A DNA stretch of 64,000 nt, from NCBI RefSeq assembly GCF_029626265.1, contig NZ_JARUBN010000001.1, forward strand, positions 4,529,001-4,593,000, written 5' to 3'. The notes beneath the pieces were generated by a model. That model searched no databases. It was not told where the DNA came from and was given only the letters and a program-made list of their open reading frames with translations. Numbering within the stretch: position 1 is the stretch's first letter; every line of letters starts with the position of its first letter. This document shows, piece after piece, positions 45,468 to 53,979 of the stretch. This DNA comes from Micromonospora sp. WMMD1102 (lineage in GTDB: Bacteria > Actinomycetota > Actinomycetes > Mycobacteriales > Micromonosporaceae). A program made the translations under genes and the position numbers.

Positions 45468-45548
45468 GACAGGTGTCTCCTCACGGGTGTGACGCCGCAC
45501 GGCGGTGGCGGGCGTTCCGGTGACCGATTCTGCCCCGACATTCTGTCA

Positions 45549-45590
45549 GGGTGGCCGGTGGCGCCGGGCGCCCACCCGGGATGGCCACCC
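45549..45590 (-). terminator. Hairpin after the ABC permease gene
   Basis: GGGTGGCC (45549-45556) pairs with GGCCACCC (45583-45590); the loop has a further GGTGG/CCACC helix. It lies between the end of the ABC transporter operon and the aspS start. Confidence 0.5.
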
Positions 45591-45659
45591 GACACCCGAC
45601 GTCCCGGACCGGACCACCCGACGCACCCGGACCGGACCAGTTCGGTGCGCCGGGCCGGA

Positions 45660-48161
45660 TCAGTCGGTGCGCCGCACCGGCAGCGGTCGGCTACCGGTGA
45701 ACACCCCGGCCAGCACCGTGGCCACGACCGGCGGCAGCAGCCCGAGCAGCAGCAGGTAGAGCCAGGGCGTCCGCCAGTGGGCCGAGGTGTTGAACGCGAC
45801 GTACCCGGCAGCCGGGCCGAGACCGGCGAGCACGCCGAGCGGCGCGCCGAGCCCGGCCACCACCGCGGCCTGGGCTGCGGTGATCCGCCGGCGTACCCGT
45901 GGCCCGGCCCCCACCGCCGTCATCGTGGCGAGGTCGTTGCGGAGTTCGGTGGCGGTGAGGCCGACAGCGACACCTGTCGCCGCCACGGTCACCACCGCGC
46001 TTACCGCCGCGAGTACCCAGAACATGATCCTGGTCTCCGTCGGGCCACGCTGCGGGCGGGCCGGTTCGACCCGCATCGGCGGGGACTGCGACGAGGCGGC
46101 GAGTTGCTCCCGCAGCAGCACCGTGGTGGCGGCGGCCACCTCCTCCGGGCGCGGCATCCGCTCGGTGTCCACCAGCAACCGCCCCGGCGTGACGGTAAGC
46201 CCGAGCCGCTGCGCGGTGGCTTCGGCGACGACCATCCCGGGCAGATCCCGGAAGTACTCGCCGGAGACCGCCACCACCGCCGGCACGGTGACCGGCCCGG
46301 AGGCACCGATGCCGACCACGGCCCGTCCGTCGGTGGCGAGGATGTCGTTGAACAGCACCGCCGCGCCGTCCCGGAGGGCGGCGAGTTCAGCGGCGGTCGG
46401 CTCCCGGCCGGTGACCGCCCGGATCGTCTCGGCACCACCGACCGCGATCGCGAGCTGGTCGCCGGCCGGACCGACGTGCGTCGCCGGGTCCCACGACTCC
46501 GGCGCGACCACGGCGCCGGGCCCGAGCTTCGGGTCGGTGCCGATCCGCAGGGCGACCACGCTCCGGCTCGGCAGGGTGTCGGCGAGTCGGCGGATCCCGG
46601 CCGGTCCGAGCACGGTCGCAGCCTCGGCGGGCAGCAGGACCTGTCCGTCCCGGGCGACCCGCCACACCTGGGCGGCGTCGTCCCGAGCGGCACCGACAAG
46701 TCCCAACGCGACACTGCCGGCAACGGCCGCACTTACCGCCGCCACAGCCGCCCCGGTACGCAACCGGTGCCGGGCCGAGTGCCGCAGCGCGAGCCGGGCC
46801 GAGACCGGCAGCCCGGGCGCCAGCCGACCGACGATCCGGACCAGCGCCGGCGCGCCGATGGTCACCCCGAGCAGCAGCATGATCCCGCCGAGCGCGAGAA
46901 GTTCGACCCGGCCGTCCGGATGCGCCGACCCGACCAGCACCGCCGCGCCGACGACCAGCAGCGCCAGGCCCGCCGCCAGCCAGCCCAGGTCGGCCCGCGA
47001 CCGGTCCCGCTGGCCGCCGAGGGCCGCCCGCAACGGTCCCCGGGCCGCGGAACGGGCCGGCAGGTACGCGGCGGCGAGCCCGACCAGCACGGTAAGCACC
47101 GCGACCCCGGCGACCGACCAGCCGGGCACCTTCAGCTCCAGCAACGGATGGTCCGAGATCCGCTCGACGGCCGGTCCGGCCAGCACGACCGTGCCGATCC
47201 CGGCAGGCGCGGCGAGCCCGGCCGCGACAGCGCCGAAGAGCAGGCCGCCGGCTAGGACGATCCTGCCGACCTGCCGAGGGCTGGCACCGGCCGCCGCGAC
47301 CAGGGCGAGTTCCCTGCGCTGCCGGCGCGCGCCGACCAGGAACGCCGCACCGACGAGCAGCACCACCTGGGCCGCCGCGAAACTGACCACCAGGGCGGCG
47401 GCCGCTGCCTGGGTCGCCAGGTACGCTGCGGTCGGCCCCGCAGCGGACCGTTCACGCAGTCCGTACTGGATGCCGGTGGGCGTGGCGGTACCGTCCGGCC
47501 CGATCCCCACACTCGTGCCGGGGCGCGGGCCGGACCAGCCCGCCCCGGCCGGCAGGTCGACAAGCAGTTCCCGGCCACCCTGCGGGGACAACTCCGCATC
47601 GGCGGGCGCGACCAGGGCGGGGATCCGCAGTGACCGGCTGATGTCGACGATCCCGACGACTGTCAGCTCCCGCAGCGGCATACCCGCACGTACCCGGTCA
47701 CCCACCCGCGCGTCGATCTGGTCGGCCAGTACCCGGGTCAGCGCCACCTCGGCGGCGTGCCGGGGGACCGTCCCGTCCCGGACCACGTACCGGCCGTGGT
47801 TGAGCGGGTCGGTCGGGTCGGTCGCCTCGTACTCGTAGCTGGCCAGCCCGTCGCCAGCGGTCTCGACCACCGTCCGGCCGGTGCCGTGCGGGGCGGTACG
47901 GCTGCCGGGCGGCAGGGTCGCGGCCAGCTTGTCGAGGTCGGCCGGACTGGCGCTGAGGATCAGGTCTGCGTTGCCCATCCAGAAGGTGACGTCCCGGTCC
48001 ACGGCGCCCAGCTTCGCCCAGGAGACGACCAGGACGGTCGCCGCGTACGCCGGCAGGAACAGCATGAGCAGGATCAGCAGCCCCCGGCCGGGGTGCCGGC
48101 GGGCCGAGCGGCGGGCGATCCGCAACGCGATGCGCCACGAGCCGGTGGACTCGCCGGTCAT
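45660..48161 (-). CDS. FtsX-type ABC transporter permease
   Basis: 833 residues. N-terminal helix (GLLILLMLFLPAYAATVLVV), a large outer domain (about 50-270), then three helices, an FtsX core with ARRQRRELALVAAAGASP, a second set (LALRHSARHRLRTGAAVAAV), another outer domain, and a final three-helix block. This is the duplicated FtsX architecture of MacB/LolC-like exporters that work mechanically from the membrane, not classical solute pumps. ATG overlaps the ATPase stop in ATGA. Confidence 0.92.
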   Translation of the reverse strand: MTGESTGSWRIALRIARRSARRHPGRGLLILLMLFLPAYAATVLVVSWAKLGAVDRDVTFWMGNADLILSASPADLDKLAATLPPGSRTAPHGTGRTVVETAGDGLASYEYEATDPTDPLNHGRYVVRDGTVPRHAAEVALTRVLADQIDARVGDRVRAGMPLRELTVVGIVDISRSLRIPALVAPADAELSPQGGRELLVDLPAGAGWSGPRPGTSVGIGPDGTATPTGIQYGLRERSAAGPTAAYLATQAAAAALVVSFAAAQVVLLVGAAFLVGARRQRRELALVAAAGASPRQVGRIVLAGGLLFGAVAAGLAAPAGIGTVVLAGPAVERISDHPLLELKVPGWSVAGVAVLTVLVGLAAAYLPARSAARGPLRAALGGQRDRSRADLGWLAAGLALLVVGAAVLVGSAHPDGRVELLALGGIMLLLGVTIGAPALVRIVGRLAPGLPVSARLALRHSARHRLRTGAAVAAVSAAVAGSVALGLVGAARDDAAQVWRVARDGQVLLPAEAATVLGPAGIRRLADTLPSRSVVALRIGTDPKLGPGAVVAPESWDPATHVGPAGDQLAIAVGGAETIRAVTGREPTAAELAALRDGAAVLFNDILATDGRAVVGIGASGPVTVPAVVAVSGEYFRDLPGMVVAEATAQRLGLTVTPGRLLVDTERMPRPEEVAAATTVLLREQLAASSQSPPMRVEPARPQRGPTETRIMFWVLAAVSAVVTVAATGVAVGLTATELRNDLATMTAVGAGPRVRRRITAAQAAVVAGLGAPLGVLAGLGPAAGYVAFNTSAHWRTPWLYLLLLGLLPPVVATVLAGVFTGSRPLPVRRTD

Positions 48162-48880
48162 CCGCGACCGCCGAGCAGTTGTTCTGGGGTGGCCCGGGGG
48201 CCGGTGGTGTCGACCAGCCGGCCGTCGCGGAGGAAGACGGTCCGGTCCGCCCAGCCGGCGTAGCGGGGTTCGTGGGTGACAAGCACCCCGGCGGCGCCGG
48301 CATCGACCTGGGCCCGGAGCACCGCCAGCACCGCCTCGCCGGTCTCGGAGTCCAGCGCACCGGTCGGCTCGTCGGCGAGCACCAGCCGACGCTGCCCGAC
48401 CAACGCGCGGGCGATGGCGATCCGCTGCTGCTGCCCGCCGGAGAGTTGGTCGGGAAAACGCTTGGCGAGATCGGCCAGGCCGACCCGGGACAGTGCGGCG
48501 AGCGCCTCGCGGCGGGCCGCCCGGGGGCGTACCCCGGCGAGTTCCCGGGGCAGTGCGACGTTCTCGGCGGCGGTCAGGTCGGCGACCAGGTTGTAGTTCT
48601 GGAAGACGTAGCCGATCCGGTCCCGGCGCAGCCGGGCCAGCGCCGGGGCGTCCAGGCCGGCGAGAGTGGCACCCTCGACCTCGACGCTGCCCCGGGTGGG
48701 CGTGTCGAGTCCGCCGGCCAGGGCGAGCAGGGTGGACTTGCCGGAGCCGGAGGGGCCCATCACCGCGACCAACTCCCCCGCCGCCACCTCGAAACTGACC
48801 CCGTCCAGGGCGTGCACCTCGGTGTCGCCGGAGCGGTAGGTCCGACTCGCCTGGTCGAACCGCAACACCGGGGCGCTCAT
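48158..48880 (-). CDS. ABC transporter ATP-binding protein (MacB/LolD type)
   Basis: 240 residues: Walker A GPSGSGKSTLLALAGG (residues 42-57), Q-loop YVFQNYNLVADLTAAEN, signature LSGGQQQRIAIARAL, Walker B RLVLADEPTGALD and H-loop VLVTHEPR. The pairing with an FtsX-type permease fits the MacB/LolD class. ATGA overlap with the PadR gene upstream. Confidence 0.95.
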   Translation of the reverse strand: MSAPVLRFDQASRTYRSGDTEVHALDGVSFEVAAGELVAVMGPSGSGKSTLLALAGGLDTPTRGSVEVEGATLAGLDAPALARLRRDRIGYVFQNYNLVADLTAAENVALPRELAGVRPRAARREALAALSRVGLADLAKRFPDQLSGGQQQRIAIARALVGQRRLVLADEPTGALDSETGEAVLAVLRAQVDAGAAGVLVTHEPRYAGWADRTVFLRDGRLVDTTGPRATPEQLLGGRG

Positions 48881-49512
48881 CGCACCGCCTCCGGTCGGTC
48901 GGCCCCGGCCGCCTCGCCGCCACCGGCTGCCACGCCGCCACCGGCGGGCTCACCGGCATCGGCGGTAGCGGGCGGGGTGTTGCGACGCCGGCGCCGCAGC
49001 ACCGTGGCCTCGACATGGTCGAGCCAGCGCAGCTCGCTCTCCAGCGCGAAGACCAGGTGGTCGAGCAGGAGCAGCCAGGCGATGTCGTCGCCATCCCGTT
49101 CGGCGCTGCGGCGTAGGTCGGTGACGTCCCGCATCTGCCGCATCGACTCGGTGCGCTGGGTCTGGACGACGGCGGTCACGTCGACGTCCGGGGTCGTCGC
49201 CGCCATCGCCAGCTTGATGGCCAGTTCGCTGCGTGGCCGGTCGGTGTCGGTGACCGGGGTGGCGAACCATTCGGCCAGGGCCGCGCGGCCCTGGTCGGTG
49301 ATGGCGTAGACCGTCCGCCCGCCGTCGTTCGCCCCGGTCGCGGCGACCAGGCCGTCCCGGCCGAGCCGCTCCAGCGTGGTGTAGAGCTGGCCGACGTTGA
49401 GCGCCCAGTTGCCGCCCGTGCGGGTGTCGAACTCTGTCCTGAGCTGGTAGCCGTACTTCGGTCCGTCGGCGAAGAGGGCGAGCAACCCCCAGCGCACCGC
49501 GTTTCGCTGCAT
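48877..49512 (-). CDS. PadR-family regulator
   Basis: 211 residues. Winged helix at residues 1-75 (ALFADGPKYGYQLRTEF, VGQLYTTLERLGRDGLV), dimerisation helices to about 165, then a Gly/Ala/Pro-rich tail. It heads the operon PadR-ATPase-permease and probably represses it through the palindrome just upstream; such PadR-ABC units often answer cell envelope-active compounds. Confidence 0.92.
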   Translation of the reverse strand: MQRNAVRWGLLALFADGPKYGYQLRTEFDTRTGGNWALNVGQLYTTLERLGRDGLVAATGANDGGRTVYAITDQGRAALAEWFATPVTDTDRPRSELAIKLAMAATTPDVDVTAVVQTQRTESMRQMRDVTDLRRSAERDGDDIAWLLLLDHLVFALESELRWLDHVEATVLRRRRRNTPPATADAGEPAGGGVAAGGGEAAGADRPEAVR

Positions 49513-49522
49513 GGTCGAGACC

Positions 49523-49548
49523 TTACTCGATAAGTAGTTACCGAGTAA
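49523..49548. promoter_or_regulatory. Likely PadR operator
   Basis: TTACTCG (49523-49529), 12 bases, CGAGTAA (49542-49548): a perfect 7-bp inverted repeat beginning 11 bases upstream of the PadR ATG. AT-rich centre (ATAAGTAGTTAC) suggests it overlaps the promoter. Confidence 0.65.
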
Positions 49549-49594
49549 ATAGAGGTGATCGTACGTGCGTTCGACCAGGGGATACGATGAGCGG

Positions 49595-50299
49595 ATGACA
49601 GTCGGCGCTTACCAGCCCTCGATGCTGGACCTGGCTACCGGTGACGGGATCGCAGGGGACGGCGCCACCCTCGGCCCGCTCGGCGGCGCGCTCCGCCGGC
49701 ACGAGCTGGGCTCGGGCGCCTGGGTGGACCACCTGCCCGGCTGGGTCAACGGCTCCGACGCCGTACTGCGGGTCCTGCTCGACGAGGTCGACTGGCAGGC
49801 CGAGCGCCGCCGGATGTACGACGACGTGGTCGACGTCCCCCGGTTGCTGCGCTGGTACGCGGGCGGCGAGCGGCTTCCGCACCCGGTGCTGACGGCGGCC
49901 CGGCAGGACCTCACCCGGCACTACGCCGCCGAGTTGGGCGAGCCGTTCGTCACCGCCGGGATGTGCCTCTATCGGGATGGGCGGGACAGCGTCGCCTGGC
50001 ATGGCGACACCATCGGCCGATCCGCCACCGAGGACACCATTGTTGCGATCGTCTCCTTCGGCTCGCCCCGACCGCTACTGCTGCGACCGCGCGGCGGTAC
50101 GCCGGACCGGGACAGAGCAGGTCGGGAGGGAGCAGGTCGGGGCGCCGGATCGTCGACGCTGCGCTTTCCGCTCGGCCACGGCGACCTGGTGGTGATGGGC
50201 GGCTCCTGCCAACGCACCTGGGAGCACGCCATCCCGAAGACGTCCCGGCCGGTCGGCCCTCGGGTAAGCGTGCAGTTCCGGCCGACCGGCGTCGCCTGA
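49595..50299 (+). CDS. AlkB-like 2-oxoglutarate/Fe(II) dioxygenase
   Basis: 234 residues from ATG 49595. AlkB family enzymes oxidatively remove alkyl groups from DNA/RNA bases. Iron site WHGDTIG (HxD) and distal His in TWEHAIPK, with the 2-oxoglutarate Arg in VSVQFRP. LLRWYAGGERLPHPVL and MCLYRDGRDSVAWHGD fit the AlkB homologues of actinobacteria. A Gly/Arg/Asp insert (about 15 residues) lies between the beta strands after LLLRPRGG. Divergent from the PadR operon; ribosome site weak. Confidence 0.9.
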   Translation: MTVGAYQPSMLDLATGDGIAGDGATLGPLGGALRRHELGSGAWVDHLPGWVNGSDAVLRVLLDEVDWQAERRRMYDDVVDVPRLLRWYAGGERLPHPVLTAARQDLTRHYAAELGEPFVTAGMCLYRDGRDSVAWHGDTIGRSATEDTIVAIVSFGSPRPLLLRPRGGTPDRDRAGREGAGRGAGSSTLRFPLGHGDLVVMGGSCQRTWEHAIPKTSRPVGPRVSVQFRPTGVA

Positions 50300-50330
50300 G
50301 CCATCGACCCGGTCGAGGCGTGCGACCCGC

Positions 50331-50888
50331 TCAGTCGTCGAGCAGGTGCAGGACCATCCGGGTGAGCGCAGCTACGTCAGCCTCGCCCATCGGACCGCCG
50401 GTCATCCCCATCCGGTGCAGCATGGTGCCGACCAGGACGTCGATGAGCAGCAGGACCCGGTGCTCCGGCTGGCCCAGCACCTCCTGGAGCAGCAGCCGGT
50501 ACGGATCCTGGAGCCGGGTGGAGAGCACCTCGCGCAGCGCGGGATCGCTTATCGCCTCGACGAAAACGCCGGCGAACGCCGCACCCACCCCGGGCTCACC
50601 GATCTTCGCGACGAGAAAGTGGACGCCCGACGTCACGATCTCCGCACGTGTGGCGCCGGCCAGCGGCACCTCGCCGAAGGTGTCGACGAGGCAGTCCGTG
50701 ATCAGGGAGCCCTTCGACGGCCACCGCCGGTAGATCGTGGTCTTCGCGACACCCGCCGCCGCCGCGATCCGGTCCATCGTGGCGTTCACGTAGCCCAGTT
50801 CGTGCACCGTGCGCAGGGTGGCCGCGAACACTGTCGCGTGCAGGTCCGAGCGGGGACGTCCCGCCGCGGACGGGTTGGAGACCGGCAC
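50331..50888 (-). CDS. TetR-family regulator
   Basis: 185 residues. N-terminal helix-turn-helix (residues 18-65; VNATMDRIAAAAGVAKTTIYRRWPSK). C-terminal ligand domain without recognised relatives. Divergent from the alpha/beta hydrolase gene; a palindrome in the shared 67-base gap suggests it represses both. Confidence 0.94.
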   Translation of the reverse strand: MPVSNPSAAGRPRSDLHATVFAATLRTVHELGYVNATMDRIAAAAGVAKTTIYRRWPSKGSLITDCLVDTFGEVPLAGATRAEIVTSGVHFLVAKIGEPGVGAAFAGVFVEAISDPALREVLSTRLQDPYRLLLQEVLGQPEHRVLLLIDVLVGTMLHRMGMTGGPMGEADVAALTRMVLHLLDD

Positions 50889-50909
50889 CCGGTCAGGCTA
50901 CGCTAGCTA

Positions 50910-50932
50910 TTACGATACCGCCGGTAGCGTAA
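50910..50932. promoter_or_regulatory. TetR operator palindrome
   Basis: TTACG-A-TACC-GCC-GGTA-G-CGTAA: 9 of 10 arm positions are symmetric around GCC. It lies between the divergent TetR gene (start 50888) and the hydrolase gene (start 50956). Confidence 0.75.
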
Positions 50933-50955
50933 TCGGACCGATCCGGAGGAGCATC

Positions 50956-51903
50956 ATGCGCGACAAGGCACCGTTGGGCACCCGCATCCTCAAAGACACC
51001 CAGGACTGGGAGGCCTTCACCGACGGCCAGGTGATCGCCGCACGGGAGAAGGCCAACCGGAAGGTGTCGTCTCCCGCCGCCCGGCTCGTCACCGGCTGGC
51101 CGGACCGGAACGCCCGGATCGAGGAGCGGTCGGTCGAACTCCCGGGCCGTCGCCTGGTGCTGCGGGTGCACCGACCGAAGCAGCTCGACCAGCCGCTGCC
51201 GCTTGTCCTCTCGTTCCACGGCGGAGGTTTCATCGGGGGCACCGCCGCACAGAACGACTGGCTCAACAGTCACCTCGCGGCCCGCTGTCCGGCGGTGGTC
51301 GTGTCGGTGGAATACCGGCTCGCTCCCGAACACCCGCTGCCGGCGCCGGTCGAGGACGGCTACGACACGCTGGTCCGGATCGTCGACGGCGCCGGCCGCT
51401 GGGGCATCGACCCGGCCAGCGTCGCAGTCCTGGGCGAGAGCGCCGGAGGCACCATCGCCGCGCTCATCGCGTTGCGCGCCGGCAAGGACGGCCCGGCGCT
51501 GCGCGCCCAGGTGCTGAACTACCCGGGCACGGACTGGACCGAGACGATGGACGACTATCCCTCGTTCCCGCAGAACGCCGACAACCCCACCCTCCCGTCG
51601 TCCCGGTTGCGCGCGGCCCGCAGGCTGAGCGTGCCGGCGGCCCTCGACCCGCGCAGCGTCTCCCCGCTGAAGTTCGACAACTTCGCCGACCTGCCGCCGA
51701 CGCTTGTCGTCACCGCCGCGCTGGACCCGTTGGCCGATCATGGGAGCCGCTATGTCGAACGGCTCCGCGAGGACGGCACGGAAGCCCAGTTGAGCTGCTA
51801 TCCGAGGGCCACCCACACCTTTCTGAGTACACCCGGTCTGGTGCCGGCCGCCCGACCCGCGCGCCGCGAGATCCTCGCCTTCCTGCGCAGGCATCTGCGA
51901 TGA
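50956..51903 (+). CDS. Alpha/beta hydrolase, HSL family
   Basis: 315 residues from ATG 50956, with CCGGAGGAG upstream. Esterase of the hormone-sensitive lipase family: oxyanion HGGGF, VVVSVEYRLAPEHPLPAP, nucleophile GESAGG, Asp in AALDPLADHG, His in ATHTFLS. No signal peptide, so cytoplasmic. Controlled probably by the divergent TetR protein; substrate unknown. Confidence 0.94.
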   Translation: MRDKAPLGTRILKDTQDWEAFTDGQVIAAREKANRKVSSPAARLVTGWPDRNARIEERSVELPGRRLVLRVHRPKQLDQPLPLVLSFHGGGFIGGTAAQNDWLNSHLAARCPAVVVSVEYRLAPEHPLPAPVEDGYDTLVRIVDGAGRWGIDPASVAVLGESAGGTIAALIALRAGKDGPALRAQVLNYPGTDWTETMDDYPSFPQNADNPTLPSSRLRAARRLSVPAALDPRSVSPLKFDNFADLPPTLVVTAALDPLADHGSRYVERLREDGTEAQLSCYPRATHTFLSTPGLVPAARPARREILAFLRRHLR

Positions 51904-51951
51904 GATCCATCAGGACAGCGGGCGGGCCGTGCCGGCTGGTCCATTGCCCGG

Positions 51952-52518
51952 TCACCCGGTCGGCAACGCCGCCACCCCGGCCGCGAGCAGGTCACGGAAG
52001 TCCTCTTCGGCGCCGGGCGGGAAGGTCTCCGGCCTGATCAACTGGTACGCGACGTAGACCTCGAAGTCGGCGCCGACCCACGCCCACCCGTCGATCCGCG
52101 CCTCCCCGTCCTGGTACGGCCGGACCGCGAAACAGGAGTGGTCCCCCGGTCCGTCCCTGGTCGGTTGGACGCCGCCCCTGGCGCACTGCTTCGCCCGCCA
52201 TGCCTCGTCGTAGCTCTCGGTGCCGTCCATCGCGATGGTGAACCCGATGTCGCCGCGCAGCCCGCCGGTGCCGGAGGTCAGGTCCACGGCGCAGGTCCGG
52301 GTGCCGCTGAACTCACCCAGGTGCGACGAGAGCTCCGGTTTGGAGCCGGGCGCGAGTCGGGCCAGCAGGTCCTCGCTGATCAGCGCACACGGGTCCGGTA
52401 GCTCCGACGGTGGCGCCGGCGCCTTCGGTCCGCCGCACGCGGTCAGCCCGGCCACGAGCATTCCGACGAGCAGCGACATGCGGGCGAGCAGCGAAATGCC
52501 TGGTCCCGAACGTGTCAA
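51952..52518 (-). CDS. Putative lipoprotein
   Basis: 188 residues with TTG start at 52518 behind GAGGGAG (an ATG further in is possible). Signal peptide with lipobox LVAGLTACGG, so exported and lipid-anchored. The mature part begins with LPDPCALISEDLLARLAPG, resembling DUF3558-type actinobacterial lipoproteins, and has further Cys in TRTCAVDL, KQCARGG and HSCFAV. Function unknown. Confidence 0.75.
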   Translation of the reverse strand: MTRSGPGISLLARMSLLVGMLVAGLTACGGPKAPAPPSELPDPCALISEDLLARLAPGSKPELSSHLGEFSGTRTCAVDLTSGTGGLRGDIGFTIAMDGTESYDEAWRAKQCARGGVQPTRDGPGDHSCFAVRPYQDGEARIDGWAWVGADFEVYVAYQLIRPETFPPGAEEDFRDLLAAGVAALPTG

Positions 52519-52567
52519 CGAAACTCCCTCACAGATCGACAGCGCCGCCTCCGACATCCGTCGACGG

Positions 52568-53053
52568 CTACAGCGGCGCAGGTAGCACCAGACGCATGGT
52601 CACCGGATGAGTGGGCGCGAAACCCAACGCCCGGTACAGCGGCTCGCCGTCTCGGGAGGCCCGCAGTTCCACTCTGACAACGCCCCGCTGTCGATACCAG
52701 CCGAGCATCGCCACCATGCAGGCCCGCGAACAGCCACGTCTACGGTGGTCACGATCGGTGGCGACGTTGAAGACGTATCCCACGTCACCGCTCGGGTTCT
52801 CCGGACCACCAAGGCTGCGTTCAATGACACCGATCGCGCACGCGGCCAACCCACCGGGCGGCGCGTTCCGGTCCACCACGAATGCCGCAAGCGAGTCGAG
52901 CGGATCAGCGAGCCGCTCGCGCAGCGTCGTGGCCGCGATCTCAGACCAACGGCCCGGTTCCGGCGCGGCCCCGTCCATGTCCGCCAGCATCACCCCACGC
53001 AGCCGCGCCAACTCCGCCGCGTCCGCAACACCGGCCCGCCGAACTTCGATCAC
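52568..53053 (-). CDS. GNAT-family N-acetyltransferase
   Basis: 161 residues from GTG 53053 (VIEVRRAGVADAAELARLR). Acetyl-CoA site VFNVATDRDHRRRGCSRACM and end strand YRALGFAPTHPVTMRL are clear. The long open frame upstream is not part of it. Substrate unknown. Confidence 0.88.
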   Translation of the reverse strand: MIEVRRAGVADAAELARLRGVMLADMDGAAPEPGRWSEIAATTLRERLADPLDSLAAFVVDRNAPPGGLAACAIGVIERSLGGPENPSGDVGYVFNVATDRDHRRRGCSRACMVAMLGWYRQRGVVRVELRASRDGEPLYRALGFAPTHPVTMRLVLPAPL

Positions 53054-53263
53054 GGCGGCGACAGTACTGACGGGACGACGCCCGCCGCCACCCGCTACCA
53101 GCGGCCAGCCGGCCCTTGGCGGCAGGCCAGCGCTGGTCAGCGCCGACGCCTGGGACGCCTCGGACTCGTCGGCGGGTCGGTCCCGAAGCGCGGCCGCTGT
53201 AACCTCATCGAAATCTCTGACTGACACGATCCGCAGAGTTCGGCCCCGCTGCGGAGGTTGTTG

Positions 53264-53566
53264 ATGTTCCTCACCCGTCACGAGCAGGAGCGGCTCATGG
53301 TCCACGTCGCCGCCGATCTCGCGTGGCGCCGGCGCGAGCGCGGGCTGCGGCTCAACCATCCGGAGGCGGTCGCCGTGATCACCGCGTTCCTGCTGGAGAG
53401 CGCCCGGGACGGGCGTACCGTCGCCGAGCTGATGGAGGCCGGGCGCACCGTGCTCGGCCGTGACGACGTACTCGACGGTGTTCCGGAGATGATCGCGGAG
53501 GTGCAGGTGGAGGCGACCTTCCCGGACGGTACGAAGCTGGTGACCGTACACGAGCCGATTCCGTGA
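53264..53566 (+). CDS. ureA: Urease gamma subunit
   Basis: Structural subunit of nickel urease. 100 residues; [35 protein letters not shown] and [10 protein letters not shown] are typical. ATG at 53264 with GCGGAGG upstream. First gene of the urease operon; the 210-base gap behind it should carry the promoter, but I see no obvious regulator site. Confidence 0.97.
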   Translation: MFLTRHEQERLMVHVAADLAWRRRERGLRLNHPEAVAVITAFLLESARDGRTVAELMEAGRTVLGRDDVLDGVPEMIAEVQVEATFPDGTKLVTVHEPIP

Positions 53567-53979
53567 CGGGGGCGGGCGTGATCCCCGGCGAACTGCTGCC
53601 CGGTACGGGCGACGTGACGATCAACGCTGGCCGTCCGGTCCGCACCCTGAGCGTGCGCAACACCGGGGACCGACCGGTCCAGGTCGGCTCGCACTACCAC
53701 TTCGCCGAGGCGAACCCGGCACTGGAGTTCGACCGTGCGGCGGCCTGGGGGCACCGGCTCGGCGTACCGGCCGGCACGTCGGTGCGGTTCGAGCCGGGCA
53801 TCGACCGGGACGTCGACCTGGTGCCACTCGGCGGCGCCCGGATCGTCCCCGGACTGCGCGGCGAGTGCGCCGGCCCGCTCGACACGACCGAGCCCGCCGA
53901 GGCCGCCCAGACCGAGGCGGCGGAGTCGACCGAGCCGAGCACGCCGACCGGGCCGGACTCCGCCGGGGAGGTGGCGTGA
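53563..53979 (+). CDS. ureB: Urease beta subunit
   Basis: 138 residues; the first 100 match UreB ([41 protein letters not shown]), followed by an extra Glu/Ala/Thr-rich tail of about 35 residues ([17 protein letters not shown]). GTG start overlaps the ureA stop in GTGA. Confidence 0.96.
   Translation: MTGAGVIPGELLPGTGDVTINAGRPVRTLSVRNTGDRPVQVGSHYHFAEANPALEFDRAAAWGHRLGVPAGTSVRFEPGIDRDVDLVPLGGARIVPGLRGECAGPLDTTEPAEAAQTEAAESTEPSTPTGPDSAGEVA

Noticed and set aside
45660..49094. 1144-codon permease frame
   Set aside because: Its N-terminal 310 codons are the wrong frame of the PadR and ATPase genes; the permease starts at 48161.
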